DNA from: DASXUX01 sp036504595
GTDB lineage: Bacteria; Planctomycetota; SZUA-567; H5-PLA8
DNA length: 64,000 nt
Assembly (NCBI GenBank): GCA_036504595.1
Contig: DASXUX010000040.1
Location: forward strand, 162,938 to 226,937
Direction of reading: 5' to 3'
The notes below the pieces were generated by a model. That model was not told the DNA's origin, ran no database searches, and saw only the letters and a list, made by a program, of their open reading frames with translations. The position numbers and the translations under genes are program-made. Positions 53,825-61,147 of this stretch are shown one piece after another (position 1 is the first letter of the stretch; every line of letters starts with the position of its first letter).

Positions 53825-55405
53825 GTGAAAAGACTGTTTGCTTTGGCTGCAGTGGTGGGGCTCGCGATATCACTTCCGCTATTGGGTGCTGAACCGGCAG
53901 GCGCAAAGCCCAACATCATCGTTATTCTGTGCGATGACATGGGGTACTCGGATATCGGGTGCTATGGCGGGGAGATTGGCACGCCCAATCTGGACAAGCT
54001 CGCGGCAGGCGGACTTCGCTTCACGCAGTTCTATAACACGGCGCGGTGCTGTCCGACGCGCGCGAGCTTGTTGACGGGGCTTTATCCGCATCAGGCCGCG
54101 GTCGGGCACATGATTGAGAACAAACATCTGGACGGTTACTGCGGCGATTTGAGTCGCAAAGCGGTGACGATGGCGGAGGTGCTTAAACCCGCGGGCTACG
54201 GCACTTATTGCGTAGGCAAGTGGCATGTGACGCCCCCGAACCCTGACAAGAACCACAACTGGCCTTTGCAGCGCGGATTCGACCGTTATTACGGGATTAT
54301 TGCGGGAGCGGCCAACTACTTCGATCCCATCACACTGACGCGCGACAACAAGAGACTCAAGGCCAGCGAGGACACGGAGTACAAGCCGCAGCAGTATTAT
54401 TTTACGGACGCGATCAGCGATCACGCGGTGCGTTTTATCGAAGACCATTCGAAACAAAAAGCCGGACAGCCGCTGTTCATGTACGTCGCCTACACGGCCG
54501 CTCACTGGCCGCTGCATGCTCCGGCCGACGAGATTGCGCAATTCAAAGGCAAGTACGACGGCGGTTACGATCCGATTCGCGCCGGCCGTTTCGAGCGCAT
54601 GAAGAACATGGGGCTGATCGATCCCAAGTGGGATTTAAGCCCGCAAGACGGCAATTGGGAGAGCGTGAAGCGGAAGGACTGGGAAGCGCGCTGCATGGAA
54701 GTTTATGCGGCTCAGGTGAGGCGCATGGACACGGGCGTCGGCAAAATCGTCGGGGCGCTCACGAAAAATAGCATGCTGGATAACACGCTGATCTTCTTCC
54801 TGCAAGACAATGGCGCGTGCGCCGAACCGGTCGGCCGCGCGAAGAAGAACGGTGCGGAGCCGCCGATGCCGGGCTCAACCGATACATGGATCGCTTACGG
54901 CCAGCCGTGGGCGAACGTCTCGAACACGCCGTTCCGCTACTACAAGCATTTTGTTCACGAAGGCGGCATCTCGACGCCGCTGATCGCTCATTGGCCGGCC
55001 AAGATCAAACGCACGGGACAGCTTGAGGCGCAGCCGGGGCATTTGATCGACATCATGAGCACTTGCGTGGATGTGGCGGGCGCAAAGTATCCGGAAGAGT
55101 TTTCCGGCGAGAAAATTCAGCCGATGGAAGGGCGCAGCCTGGTGCCGGCGTTCGACGGAAAGGCGATCGAGCGCGAGGCGATCTTCTGGGAACACGAAGG
55201 CAACCGCGCGTTGCGCGTGGGGAAGATGAAATTGGTGGCGAAAGGGCCGCAGGGTCCGTGGGAACTATATGACATGGAAAAGGACCGCACGGAGATGCAC
55301 GACCTGGCGGCGGCTCAGCCGGAGAAGGTGAAGGAGCTCACCGCGCTGTGGGAGAAGTGGGCAACGCGGACGAAGGCGACGCCGTGGCCGTGGGACAGAA
55401 AGTAG
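53825..55405 (+). CDS. Secreted sulfatase (arylsulfatase type)
   Basis: Hydrolyses sulfate esters, probably of polysaccharide. 526 residues from the GTG at 53825 with GGAGGGG 5 nt upstream; the open frame upstream (AETLRARRAQRYG) is a word repeat. Signal peptide about 1-23. The formylglycine site is the first Cys of CCPTRASLLTG. Metal-binding Asp pair in VILCDDMGYSD; C-terminal DNGA (here LQDNGACAEP) and WHVTPPN segments are present. Needs a maturation enzyme encoded elsewhere. Its stop codon lies within the CAGTAGT element. Confidence 0.95.
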   Translation: MKRLFALAAVVGLAISLPLLGAEPAGAKPNIIVILCDDMGYSDIGCYGGEIGTPNLDKLAAGGLRFTQFYNTARCCPTRASLLTGLYPHQAAVGHMIENKHLDGYCGDLSRKAVTMAEVLKPAGYGTYCVGKWHVTPPNPDKNHNWPLQRGFDRYYGIIAGAANYFDPITLTRDNKRLKASEDTEYKPQQYYFTDAISDHAVRFIEDHSKQKAGQPLFMYVAYTAAHWPLHAPADEIAQFKGKYDGGYDPIRAGRFERMKNMGLIDPKWDLSPQDGNWESVKRKDWEARCMEVYAAQVRRMDTGVGKIVGALTKNSMLDNTLIFFLQDNGACAEPVGRAKKNGAEPPMPGSTDTWIAYGQPWANVSNTPFRYYKHFVHEGGISTPLIAHWPAKIKRTGQLEAQPGHLIDIMSTCVDVAGAKYPEEFSGEKIQPMEGRSLVPAFDGKAIEREAIFWEHEGNRALRVGKMKLVAKGPQGPWELYDMEKDRTEMHDLAAAQPEKVKELTALWEKWATRTKATPWPWDRK

Positions 55406-55485
55406 CCAGTAGTCAGTAGTCAGTAGCCAGTAGTCAGCATGCGAGCCCTTTTACCGGCTACTGGCTACTGGCTGCTGACTACTTC
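55402..55485. repeat. CAGTAGT-word hairpin at a convergent junction
   Basis: AGCCAGTAGTCAGTAGTCAG, loop with GAGCCCTTTT, CGGCTACTGGCTACTGGCTG and CTGACTACTT. Contains the sulfatase stop codon and abuts the HEAT gene stop. Confidence 0.87.
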
Positions 55486-55487
55486 TG

Positions 55488-55931
55488 TTAATGGATGGGG
55501 GATATTTTCAACATCGCGGAGCCGATCTTCACGCAGATGCGGTTGTTGTTTTTCTTGGTCTCAAGCAGCGCTAGGAGCTTTGGCTTGGAATCGATCGCTT
55601 GGGTGCCGATATCGCCGAGTGCTTCGACGGCGGCTTCGCACAGATTGTCGTTCTCTTTGCCCATGCATTCTTCCAGCGCTTTCAGAGCAACCTTCACCAT
55701 CTTCGACTTATCGACTTTGCCTTCTGAAAACGCGTTGCCAATGGCTTGAACCGCTTCGCATTTGCATTCCGGCGTCGTTGCGGAGTCCTCAATGACGTCG
55801 ATCATCTTGCCCAGGCCGTCGAGGCCCAGGCCGATGAGGCAGCGGAATGCTTCCTTGCGCACTTCCGGCGAAGAGTCCTTCAGCGTCTCGGCTACCGCAT
55901 CGACAACCAGCAGTTGCTCTTCAGGCGTCAT
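55488..55931 (-). CDS. HEAT-repeat protein (cytoplasmic)
   Basis: 147 residues from the ATG at 55931, preceded by GGGAG at 5 nt; an ATG four codons earlier is less well placed. Whole protein is helical HEAT units (SSPEVRKEAFRCLIGLGLDG, LCEAAVEALGDIGTQAIDSK). No signal peptide. Function unknown; a small scaffold. Confidence 0.82.
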   Translation of the reverse strand: MTPEEQLLVVDAVAETLKDSSPEVRKEAFRCLIGLGLDGLGKMIDVIEDSATTPECKCEAVQAIGNAFSEGKVDKSKMVKVALKALEECMGKENDNLCEAAVEALGDIGTQAIDSKPKLLALLETKKNNNRICVKIGSAMLKISPIH

Positions 55932-56008
55932 GTGCGCTCCCATTTGTGAGACTTGTTCTTATTGTAAACCGCGACGCACCACGTGACGGGTCTTTTTTCG
56001 GAAAATGT

Positions 56009-56127
56009 GGGTGGCACGCATGCGACCGTGGCGTCTTTTTGGCGCGGTCGCATGCGTGCAAAGGGGGGGCTGAATCGCACGCTTGAGTTCGCGCCAAAAA
56101 GACGGCGCGAACACAAGCGTGCCACCT
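56009..56127. repeat. Two TGGCACG hairpins downstream of csp
   Basis: GGTGGCACGCATGCGACCG with CGCGGTCGCATGCGTGC (loop GTCTTTTTG), then GCACGCTTGAGTTCGCGCC with GGCGCGAACACAAGCGTGCC (loop AAAAAGAC). The second matches 23426-23474. The rest of the 320-nt gap between csp and the HEAT gene holds the csp terminator and no gene. Confidence 0.87.
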
Positions 56128-56134
56128 GGCCAAC

Positions 56135-56159
56135 AAAAAAAGTCCCCCTGACGGGGGAC
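56135..56159 (-). terminator. Rho-independent terminator of csp
   Basis: On the minus strand GTCCCCC, loop GTCA, GGGGGAC, then seven T. Perfect 7-bp stem. Confidence 0.92.
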
Positions 56160-56252
56160 GTTGCTGCGATGCTGCACGTTGAAGCCGGCCGTTCTAGCCA
56201 CGCCTGTCAAGGCGAAGTTGCACTGTCCGGTACATCAAACGGCTATCAGAGG

Positions 56253-56459
56253 TTAACCCGCGATCTGGACGTTCTGGGCTTTGGGGCCCTTTGCGTCTTC
56301 GATGATGTCGAAGGTTACCGCCTGACCTTCAGCAAGGCTGCGGAATCCACTGGCGACAATGGAGGTGTGATGGACGAAAACGTCCTTGCCACCGTCATCG
56401 CGCTGGATGAACCCGAAACCCTTCTGATCGTTAAACCACTTCACCTTGCCCGTGGCCAT
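56253..56459 (-). CDS. cspA: Cold shock protein
   Basis: 68-residue nucleic-acid-binding OB fold. RNP1 KGFGFI and RNP2 VFVHH are intact, and the start GKVKWFNDQKGFGFI is canonical. AAAGGAG lies 8 nt before the ATG at 56459. Likely an RNA chaperone. It sits between two terminator hairpins; the upstream hairpin may belong to its leader or to the fba transcript. Confidence 0.96.
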   Translation of the reverse strand: MATGKVKWFNDQKGFGFIQRDDGGKDVFVHHTSIVASGFRSLAEGQAVTFDIIEDAKGPKAQNVQIAG

Positions 56460-56498
56460 ACGAGCGACTCCTTTTGAACAGGCCGGCCCTGAGAAAAC

Positions 56499-56537
56499 AA
56501 AAAACCCTCGCGCGCTCAGGACCACGCACGCGAGGGT
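56499..56537 (-). terminator. Terminator or attenuator between fba and csp
   Basis: On the minus strand CCCTCGCG pairs with CGCGAGGG, followed by six T. It lies about 100 nt after fba and only 40 nt before csp. Either it ends the fba message, with csp expressed by read-through or from an overlapping promoter, or it is an attenuator in a csp leader. Confidence 0.75.
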
Positions 56538-56643
56538 CAACTTGAAGTTCAACTTTCGTACATCACTGTCATCAACACTTTCACCAGATCACTGCTTACC
56601 GCAATGAAACTTACCTCGTCCCGTTTTGAAATGCAACAGGAAT

Positions 56644-57681
56644 CTAGGCGTACAGGCGCGCCATTTCGCTTAGCGGCTTGCACTTGATCTTGCCCGCCCA
56701 GCCGGCTTGACCAAATTGCGTCATGCGTTCCTTGCACACGGCCTGCATCGCGGCGCGCGCGGGGCCCAGGTACTCGCGGGGGTCGAACTTCTCCGGCGTT
56801 TCGCTGAAGAACTTGCGAATGCTGCCGGTGATCGCCAGGCGCAGGTCGGTGTCCACGTTGACTTTTCGCACGCCATGCTTGATCGCGCGCTGGATTTCTT
56901 CCACCGGAACGCCATACGTCTGCTTCATCTTCCCGCCGTATTTGTTGATGATGTCCAAAAGGTGCTGCGGAACCGAACTGGAGCCGTGCATGACCAAATG
57001 CGTGCTTGGAATTCGCTGGTGAATCTTCACGATCTGGTCGATGGCCAGCACGTCGCCAGTCGGCTTGCTGGTGAACTTGTACGCGCCGTGGCTGGTGCCG
57101 ATGGCAACTGCGAGGGCATCGATTCCGGTCTGCTTGACGAAATCGGCGGCCTCGTCGGGGTTGGTCAGCATTTGTTCGCGGCTGAGTTTGCCTTCGACGC
57201 CGTGGCCGTCTTCCTTCTCACCGGCCGAACCGCTCAAATGGCCCAGCACGCCCAGTTCGCCTTCCACGCTGACACCTTTGACGTGCGCGAGCTGGCAGAC
57301 TTCCTTGGTGACTTTGACGTTGTAGGCGAAGTCCGCCGGCGACTTGCCGTCGTCCTTCAAGGAGCCGTCCATCATCACACTCGTAAAGCCCTGCTCGATG
57401 GCGCTGGCGCAGGTGGCCGGGCTGTTGCCGTGATCCTGGTGGACGCAGATGGGGATATTCGGGTAAAGCTCGACGGCAGCCTGCATCAGGTGATACAGGA
57501 ACCGGTCGTTCGTATACTTGCGAGCGCCGCGGCTGGCCTGAATGATGACCGGTGAATCGGTCTCCTTCGCCGCCTCCATGATGGCCTGAATCTGTTCCAT
57601 GTTGTTCACATTGAACGCGGCCAGCCCGTAGTTGTTCTCCGCCGCGTGATCGCACAATTGCCGCAACGACACCATTGGCAT
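56644..57681 (-). CDS. fba: Class II fructose-bisphosphate aldolase
   Basis: Cleaves fructose 1,6-bisphosphate in glycolysis or forms it in gluconeogenesis. 345 residues from the ATG at 57681 (GGAG 8 nt upstream). Zinc ligands appear in CVHQDHGNS and MHGSSS; VEGELGVLGH and the phosphate-binding GVRKVNVDTDLRLA are intact. Length and motifs suit the cbbA-like subgroup. With pfkA at 30-31 kb it supports a working glycolytic route, though the two genes are not linked. Confidence 0.95.
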   Translation of the reverse strand: MPMVSLRQLCDHAAENNYGLAAFNVNNMEQIQAIMEAAKETDSPVIIQASRGARKYTNDRFLYHLMQAAVELYPNIPICVHQDHGNSPATCASAIEQGFTSVMMDGSLKDDGKSPADFAYNVKVTKEVCQLAHVKGVSVEGELGVLGHLSGSAGEKEDGHGVEGKLSREQMLTNPDEAADFVKQTGIDALAVAIGTSHGAYKFTSKPTGDVLAIDQIVKIHQRIPSTHLVMHGSSSVPQHLLDIINKYGGKMKQTYGVPVEEIQRAIKHGVRKVNVDTDLRLAITGSIRKFFSETPEKFDPREYLGPARAAMQAVCKERMTQFGQAGWAGKIKCKPLSEMARLYA

Positions 57682-57831
57682 GACAGTCTCTCCTCTCCGA
57701 TTTGCAGAATCGACAAAATGGCAACATCCATCCCGCGTAGTGTAATCCATCGCGTTTTTGCGTAAACTGGAAAAGCCGTTACGGATGTTTTATCGAGGAG
57801 AGTTGTGGCGCGCTCTTGACGCGCGGACGGT

Positions 57832-58128
57832 TTACTTTTCTTTCGCCATCGTTCGCGTCACGCCGTTCATGCCGAAATACACGCGGCCTTCCGGATAATC
57901 CCAGATGTAATTGCCGCCGTCCATGCCACGCAGGCCTTCCTCATAGACTGTCTTGTACTTGGCGCCCATAATGCGCTCCACCTCATTGGGTGACATCCCT
58001 TTGCGCACTTGCGTGATGTCGTGAAACATGTTGACGCCCGTGAGCGACGGCGTCGCCGGCTTGCTGCACCCCGGCAGAAGAATCCCCGTCATTCCAGCGA
58101 TACAAGCGGCAAGCAGAAGTGCGCGCAT
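57832..58128 (-). CDS. BamE/SmpA-like small lipoprotein
   Basis: 98 residues with signal peptide and lipobox (TGILLPGCSK). The segment HDITQVRKGMSPNEVERIMG followed by GGNYIWDYPEGRVYF matches the BamE-like fold, in which a helix pair precedes a small sheet. Such proteins assist outer-membrane protein assembly or have unknown roles. Same strand as the thioredoxin gene but 28 nt downstream of it. Confidence 0.8.
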   Translation of the reverse strand: MRALLLAACIAGMTGILLPGCSKPATPSLTGVNMFHDITQVRKGMSPNEVERIMGAKYKTVYEEGLRGMDGGNYIWDYPEGRVYFGMNGVTRTMAKEK

Positions 58129-58156
58129 GACCCCTTCCTCCAGTCCACCCAGAAGT

Positions 58157-58603
58157 CTACTTTAGTTTCTCGTTCAGCCAAGAAGAGAGTTGCTCTTTGG
58201 TCTGCGCGCCCAGAGCGCGCGCGACTTCCTTCCCACCCTTGAAGAGGATCAGGCAGGGGATGGCGCTGACTTCGAACCGCTGCGCCAAGTCCGCGTTCTT
58301 ATCGATGTCCACGTTCGCGAACTTCAGCTTGGCGCCCATTTCGGTGGACAATTCGCCAAGAACTGGCGCGATCAAACGGCAGGGGCCGCACCACGTCGCC
58401 CAGAAGTCCACCAGAACGGGCTGCTCGGCCTTGAGGACTTCCTTTTCGAAGTTCGCTTGCGTGATCCCCACGCCGACCGGCGGGTGCGCGGGCGCTGTAC
58501 CCTGCCGCGGGCGGTCCGCTCCACAGCCGGCGAGGAGCAGCGCGGAAACAATCAAGGTGCGGGTCAATAGTCTTGGCATTTGTATATCCAGCATCCGTCT
58601 CAT
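58157..58603 (-). CDS. Thioredoxin-like lipoprotein
   Basis: 148 residues. Thioredoxin fold with active site WATWCGPC, cis-Pro in SAIPCLILF and the usual FANVDIDKN. Upstream is a lipobox (LLLAGCGAD), so it should be anchored in the envelope, unlike cytoplasmic TrxA. Its ATG at 58603 overlaps the rbfA stop (ATGA), indicating coupled translation. An internal start at MPRLLTRT also precedes the signal. Role may be envelope disulfide reduction. Confidence 0.9.
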   Translation of the reverse strand: MRRMLDIQMPRLLTRTLIVSALLLAGCGADRPRQGTAPAHPPVGVGITQANFEKEVLKAEQPVLVDFWATWCGPCRLIAPVLGELSTEMGAKLKFANVDIDKNADLAQRFEVSAIPCLILFKGGKEVARALGAQTKEQLSSWLNEKLK

Positions 58604-59028
58604 TCGTCTTTGTCTGATTCGGCGTCGGACTCGTCATCGCCATCCGCTTCTGGCGGCTCGGCCGGCGGTCCGTTGAGGTGGTCCGGATCGGACGCGCGAG
58701 CCTCTTTGATCTTGTTGATGACGTTAAACGAGCGTTCGATCGAGTCGTCGAGTTCCACGGTCACGTGCGGCGTGGTGCGCGTCCTCATCCGTTTGGCGAT
58801 GTGCGACTGAATCAGCCCGCGAGCGTCCTGCAGCGCGTGCATCGTGCGGGATTTGACGCCCTCTTCGCCCATGACCGAGACGAAGACCGTGCAATAGGAG
58901 AGATCATTGGTCAGATCCACGCGCGTCACGGTGCAGAAGCCCAGGCGCGGGTCCGAGAGATGATTGATGATCAGATCCGACGCCTCCATGCGAATCATCT
59001 CTTTTAATCGTTCAAGGCGAACACTCAT
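58600..59028 (-). CDS. rbfA: Ribosome-binding factor A
   Basis: Binds the 30S subunit and helps mature the 16S rRNA 5' end. 142 residues; RLERLKEMIRMEASDLIINH, DPRLGFCTVTRVDLTNDLSY and TTPHVTVELDDSIER are signature segments of the KH-like fold. The last 25 residues are an acidic tail (DGDDESDAESDKDE). It is not next to nusA, infB or truB, the usual neighbours, but shares an operon with the thioredoxin lipoprotein. Confidence 0.93.
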   Translation of the reverse strand: MSVRLERLKEMIRMEASDLIINHLSDPRLGFCTVTRVDLTNDLSYCTVFVSVMGEEGVKSRTMHALQDARGLIQSHIAKRMRTRTTPHVTVELDDSIERSFNVINKIKEARASDPDHLNGPPAEPPEADGDDESDAESDKDE

Positions 59029-59151
59029 TCATTATCCCCTGCGATAGACGCAACTCTTCCACAAGGAACAAGTATACCCGAAATTCATCCCGGCGCACTC
59101 AGAACAAAGGGGGGAATCAGTGCTGGGTGCTGTCGCTGGCCACCCCCGCGT

Positions 59152-59679
59152 CTATGGTTCGACAAATCGAGATGCGTGGCTGCCACCAATGTAACGCTTG
59201 ATGGCGCCGGAAATATCTGAGACCTTCATGCGGGTGAAGCACATGCTAACAATCGAAGCACGCAGTGAATCTGGCCCAAAGATCTCCAGAGTGAACAGTT
59301 CACCGCGCTTCCCCAACCGCGAATGATGGTACAGGGGCTCTCGATTCTGACCGTATCGGATACGAAGTTCCTGGACTCCTCGGAAGTCGATCTCCGTTAT
59401 GAACCTCCGTCTATCCACGCTGCATCTCAGTCCTCGTTCGCTTTGGAAGTGCGTCACTCTATCAATGGCAAACACATTCCGTAGCGCAAGTGTCACAACG
59501 CGATTGCATAGATCGACTCTTCGCACTTCGATCTCGCTATCATGGAATACCTCCCAGAAGAAAAACGCGAACTCGCGCTGCTTAATCGGGACTCCGACTT
59601 GGCGCAACGCTGCGGCGTACTCCGCATTGGCTTTTTTACGTTTGCTGTCGTCGCAACTCATCCGCCAATGCAAATTCAT
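59152..59679 (-). CDS. Hypothetical protein
   Basis: 175 residues, no signal peptide, no recognised motif. Lys/Arg-rich start (DDSKRKKANAEY). Codon use is less GC-biased than its neighbours, which may mean acquisition by transfer. Could be a toxin-antitoxin or phage-derived protein, but nothing in the sequence shows this. Several residue-rich strands (REFAFFFWEVFHDSEIEVRR) suggest a beta-rich fold. Confidence 0.6.
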   Translation of the reverse strand: MNLHWRMSCDDSKRKKANAEYAAALRQVGVPIKQREFAFFFWEVFHDSEIEVRRVDLCNRVVTLALRNVFAIDRVTHFQSERGLRCSVDRRRFITEIDFRGVQELRIRYGQNREPLYHHSRLGKRGELFTLEIFGPDSLRASIVSMCFTRMKVSDISGAIKRYIGGSHASRFVEP

Positions 59680-59786
59680 AGAGAATTTCCTTAGATGCGC
59701 GGAACATCAGTTCTTCGGCTGCTCGCTCATAGCTCCGCCTGTCCCGCCGAACGCTCCAAAACTGCTGCCGTGGCACACTCCGTCTT

Positions 59787-60794
59787 CTAGCGCGCATCGC
59801 GGGCAACGATTCCTGTAAGTTCCTTCAGGTCGACGGAGGCGCCGTTCTTGGGAAAGGCGCTAGGCAGCAGCCACCAATCTTCCGTGTACGAAGCAGACTG
59901 GCCAGGCTTCAGCTTCTCCTGCGGCCCGATGGGCTCGAGCTCACACATCAGATCCTTAAAGTACCAGATCGAAACAGTGATCGCGGCCATTTCGTTGTAG
60001 ATCCGTTCGGGGTAGACCGGGAAGCGTTTCACGAAGAGAAGATCCTGCTTCATCTGATAGGCGAACCAGCCTGCGTAGGAGTCAATTCCCAGCTTCGGCC
60101 GGGCGGGCGTGCCGGTAATCTCCAGGAATCCATCGCGCATGCGGATGTTCGGATCATTCGGCCGATAGTCCATCACATCACCCGGCCCGTACAGAAGGTA
60201 ATTGGCGGGAAAACGGCTCGGCGGTGTAAGCGGCACCAGGCAAATGCCTCCGCCGACGGCCAGTGTGCGGCTCCAGTGGCAGGCCGGGACGACTTTGTCG
60301 GAGAGGTTCTTTATCGTCTGCTTGCAGATAAGGTGGGAAGACTTTTCGTCGAGAGTGAATTCGCGGATCAACTGCAGCCCGGTCGCGGGATCCTTGACAC
60401 TGGTGAGCCTGGCTTTGCGGTCGTCTATTGTCTCGCCCGACCATGCACCCATCCAGAGATCCGGGTGCGGTGCGAGGGTGTACTCGGGGCCCACATCAAA
60501 TCGGCCTCCGCAAGGGTCGATCACAGTCTTATCCGGCGAGTAAATCCACCCCTGCTGGTCTGGCGCCAAATAGAGCGAGTTCTGACCTTTCCAGGAGTAC
60601 TCGAGCACACGCCCGCCTGCTTGAGGGCAGAGAATGACACGCGTATTCTGGTTCTCCAGCTTGATGCAGTTCTTGTAGCCGTAGAAGTCGACCAATCCTG
60701 GTCTCGTCGTTTCCTCGGCGGCGGCAGCCGTCCCCATACAGATGCAAGCCATCGTGCCCAGAAACACGAAGCGACCGAAAGTGTGCCTTTGCAT
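59787..60794 (-). CDS. Secreted galactose-mutarotase-like protein (DUF4380-like)
   Basis: 335 residues from the ATG at 60794 (AGGAGG 8 nt upstream). Signal peptide RFVFLGTMACICMGTAAAA. The segment LENQNTRVILCPQAGGRVLE followed by WKGQNSLYLAPDQ resembles DUF4380 proteins with an aldose-epimerase-like beta-sandwich. His and Trp residues in ACHWSRTLAVGGG could bind sugar. Divergent from the DUF4838 protein; the pair probably acts on the same glycan. Confidence 0.75.
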   Translation of the reverse strand: MQRHTFGRFVFLGTMACICMGTAAAAEETTRPGLVDFYGYKNCIKLENQNTRVILCPQAGGRVLEYSWKGQNSLYLAPDQQGWIYSPDKTVIDPCGGRFDVGPEYTLAPHPDLWMGAWSGETIDDRKARLTSVKDPATGLQLIREFTLDEKSSHLICKQTIKNLSDKVVPACHWSRTLAVGGGICLVPLTPPSRFPANYLLYGPGDVMDYRPNDPNIRMRDGFLEITGTPARPKLGIDSYAGWFAYQMKQDLLFVKRFPVYPERIYNEMAAITVSIWYFKDLMCELEPIGPQEKLKPGQSASYTEDWWLLPSAFPKNGASVDLKELTGIVARDAR

Positions 60795-61147
60795 GTATCT
60801 GTCCTCCTTGAGCGGGTAAGCTGCAATCCATCCGTTCTCGCGCGGGATGTCCATGAACGGGTCCACTGACTCAGTCCTGAGATCCTGAATGGCGTTGCTT
60901 TCGCGGTCCGACTCCAACGCGCGGACGGACGACGGCGAACCGAGCGCTGGACAGAAACGCGCCCCTTGAGCACCAGGCCCAGCAGCGGCGCGGCCGCTCG
61001 ACATCTCAGTGGCGCGTCCTTTTATCTCCCGCCCGCGTTCTACGCGCTCGCCAGCACGTGTCAAGAGTTGTGTATAGTGTCCCCGGAATTCCCCCAAGAC
61101 TCGTGAGCCGTAGAATGGATTGCGAGGGGCTCGGTGTAAACAATGTC
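60795..61147. other. Divergent intergenic region
   Basis: About 350 nt. The reading frames opened by neighbours run into it, but no start with ribosome binding site is seen. TATAGT at 61073-61078 is a possible -10 for the plus gene. The stretch at 61012-61035 (CCTTTTATCTCCCGCCCGCG) and at 61077-61094 (GTGTCCCCGGAATTC) resemble words repeated at 63473 and 63605-63640. Confidence 0.5.
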
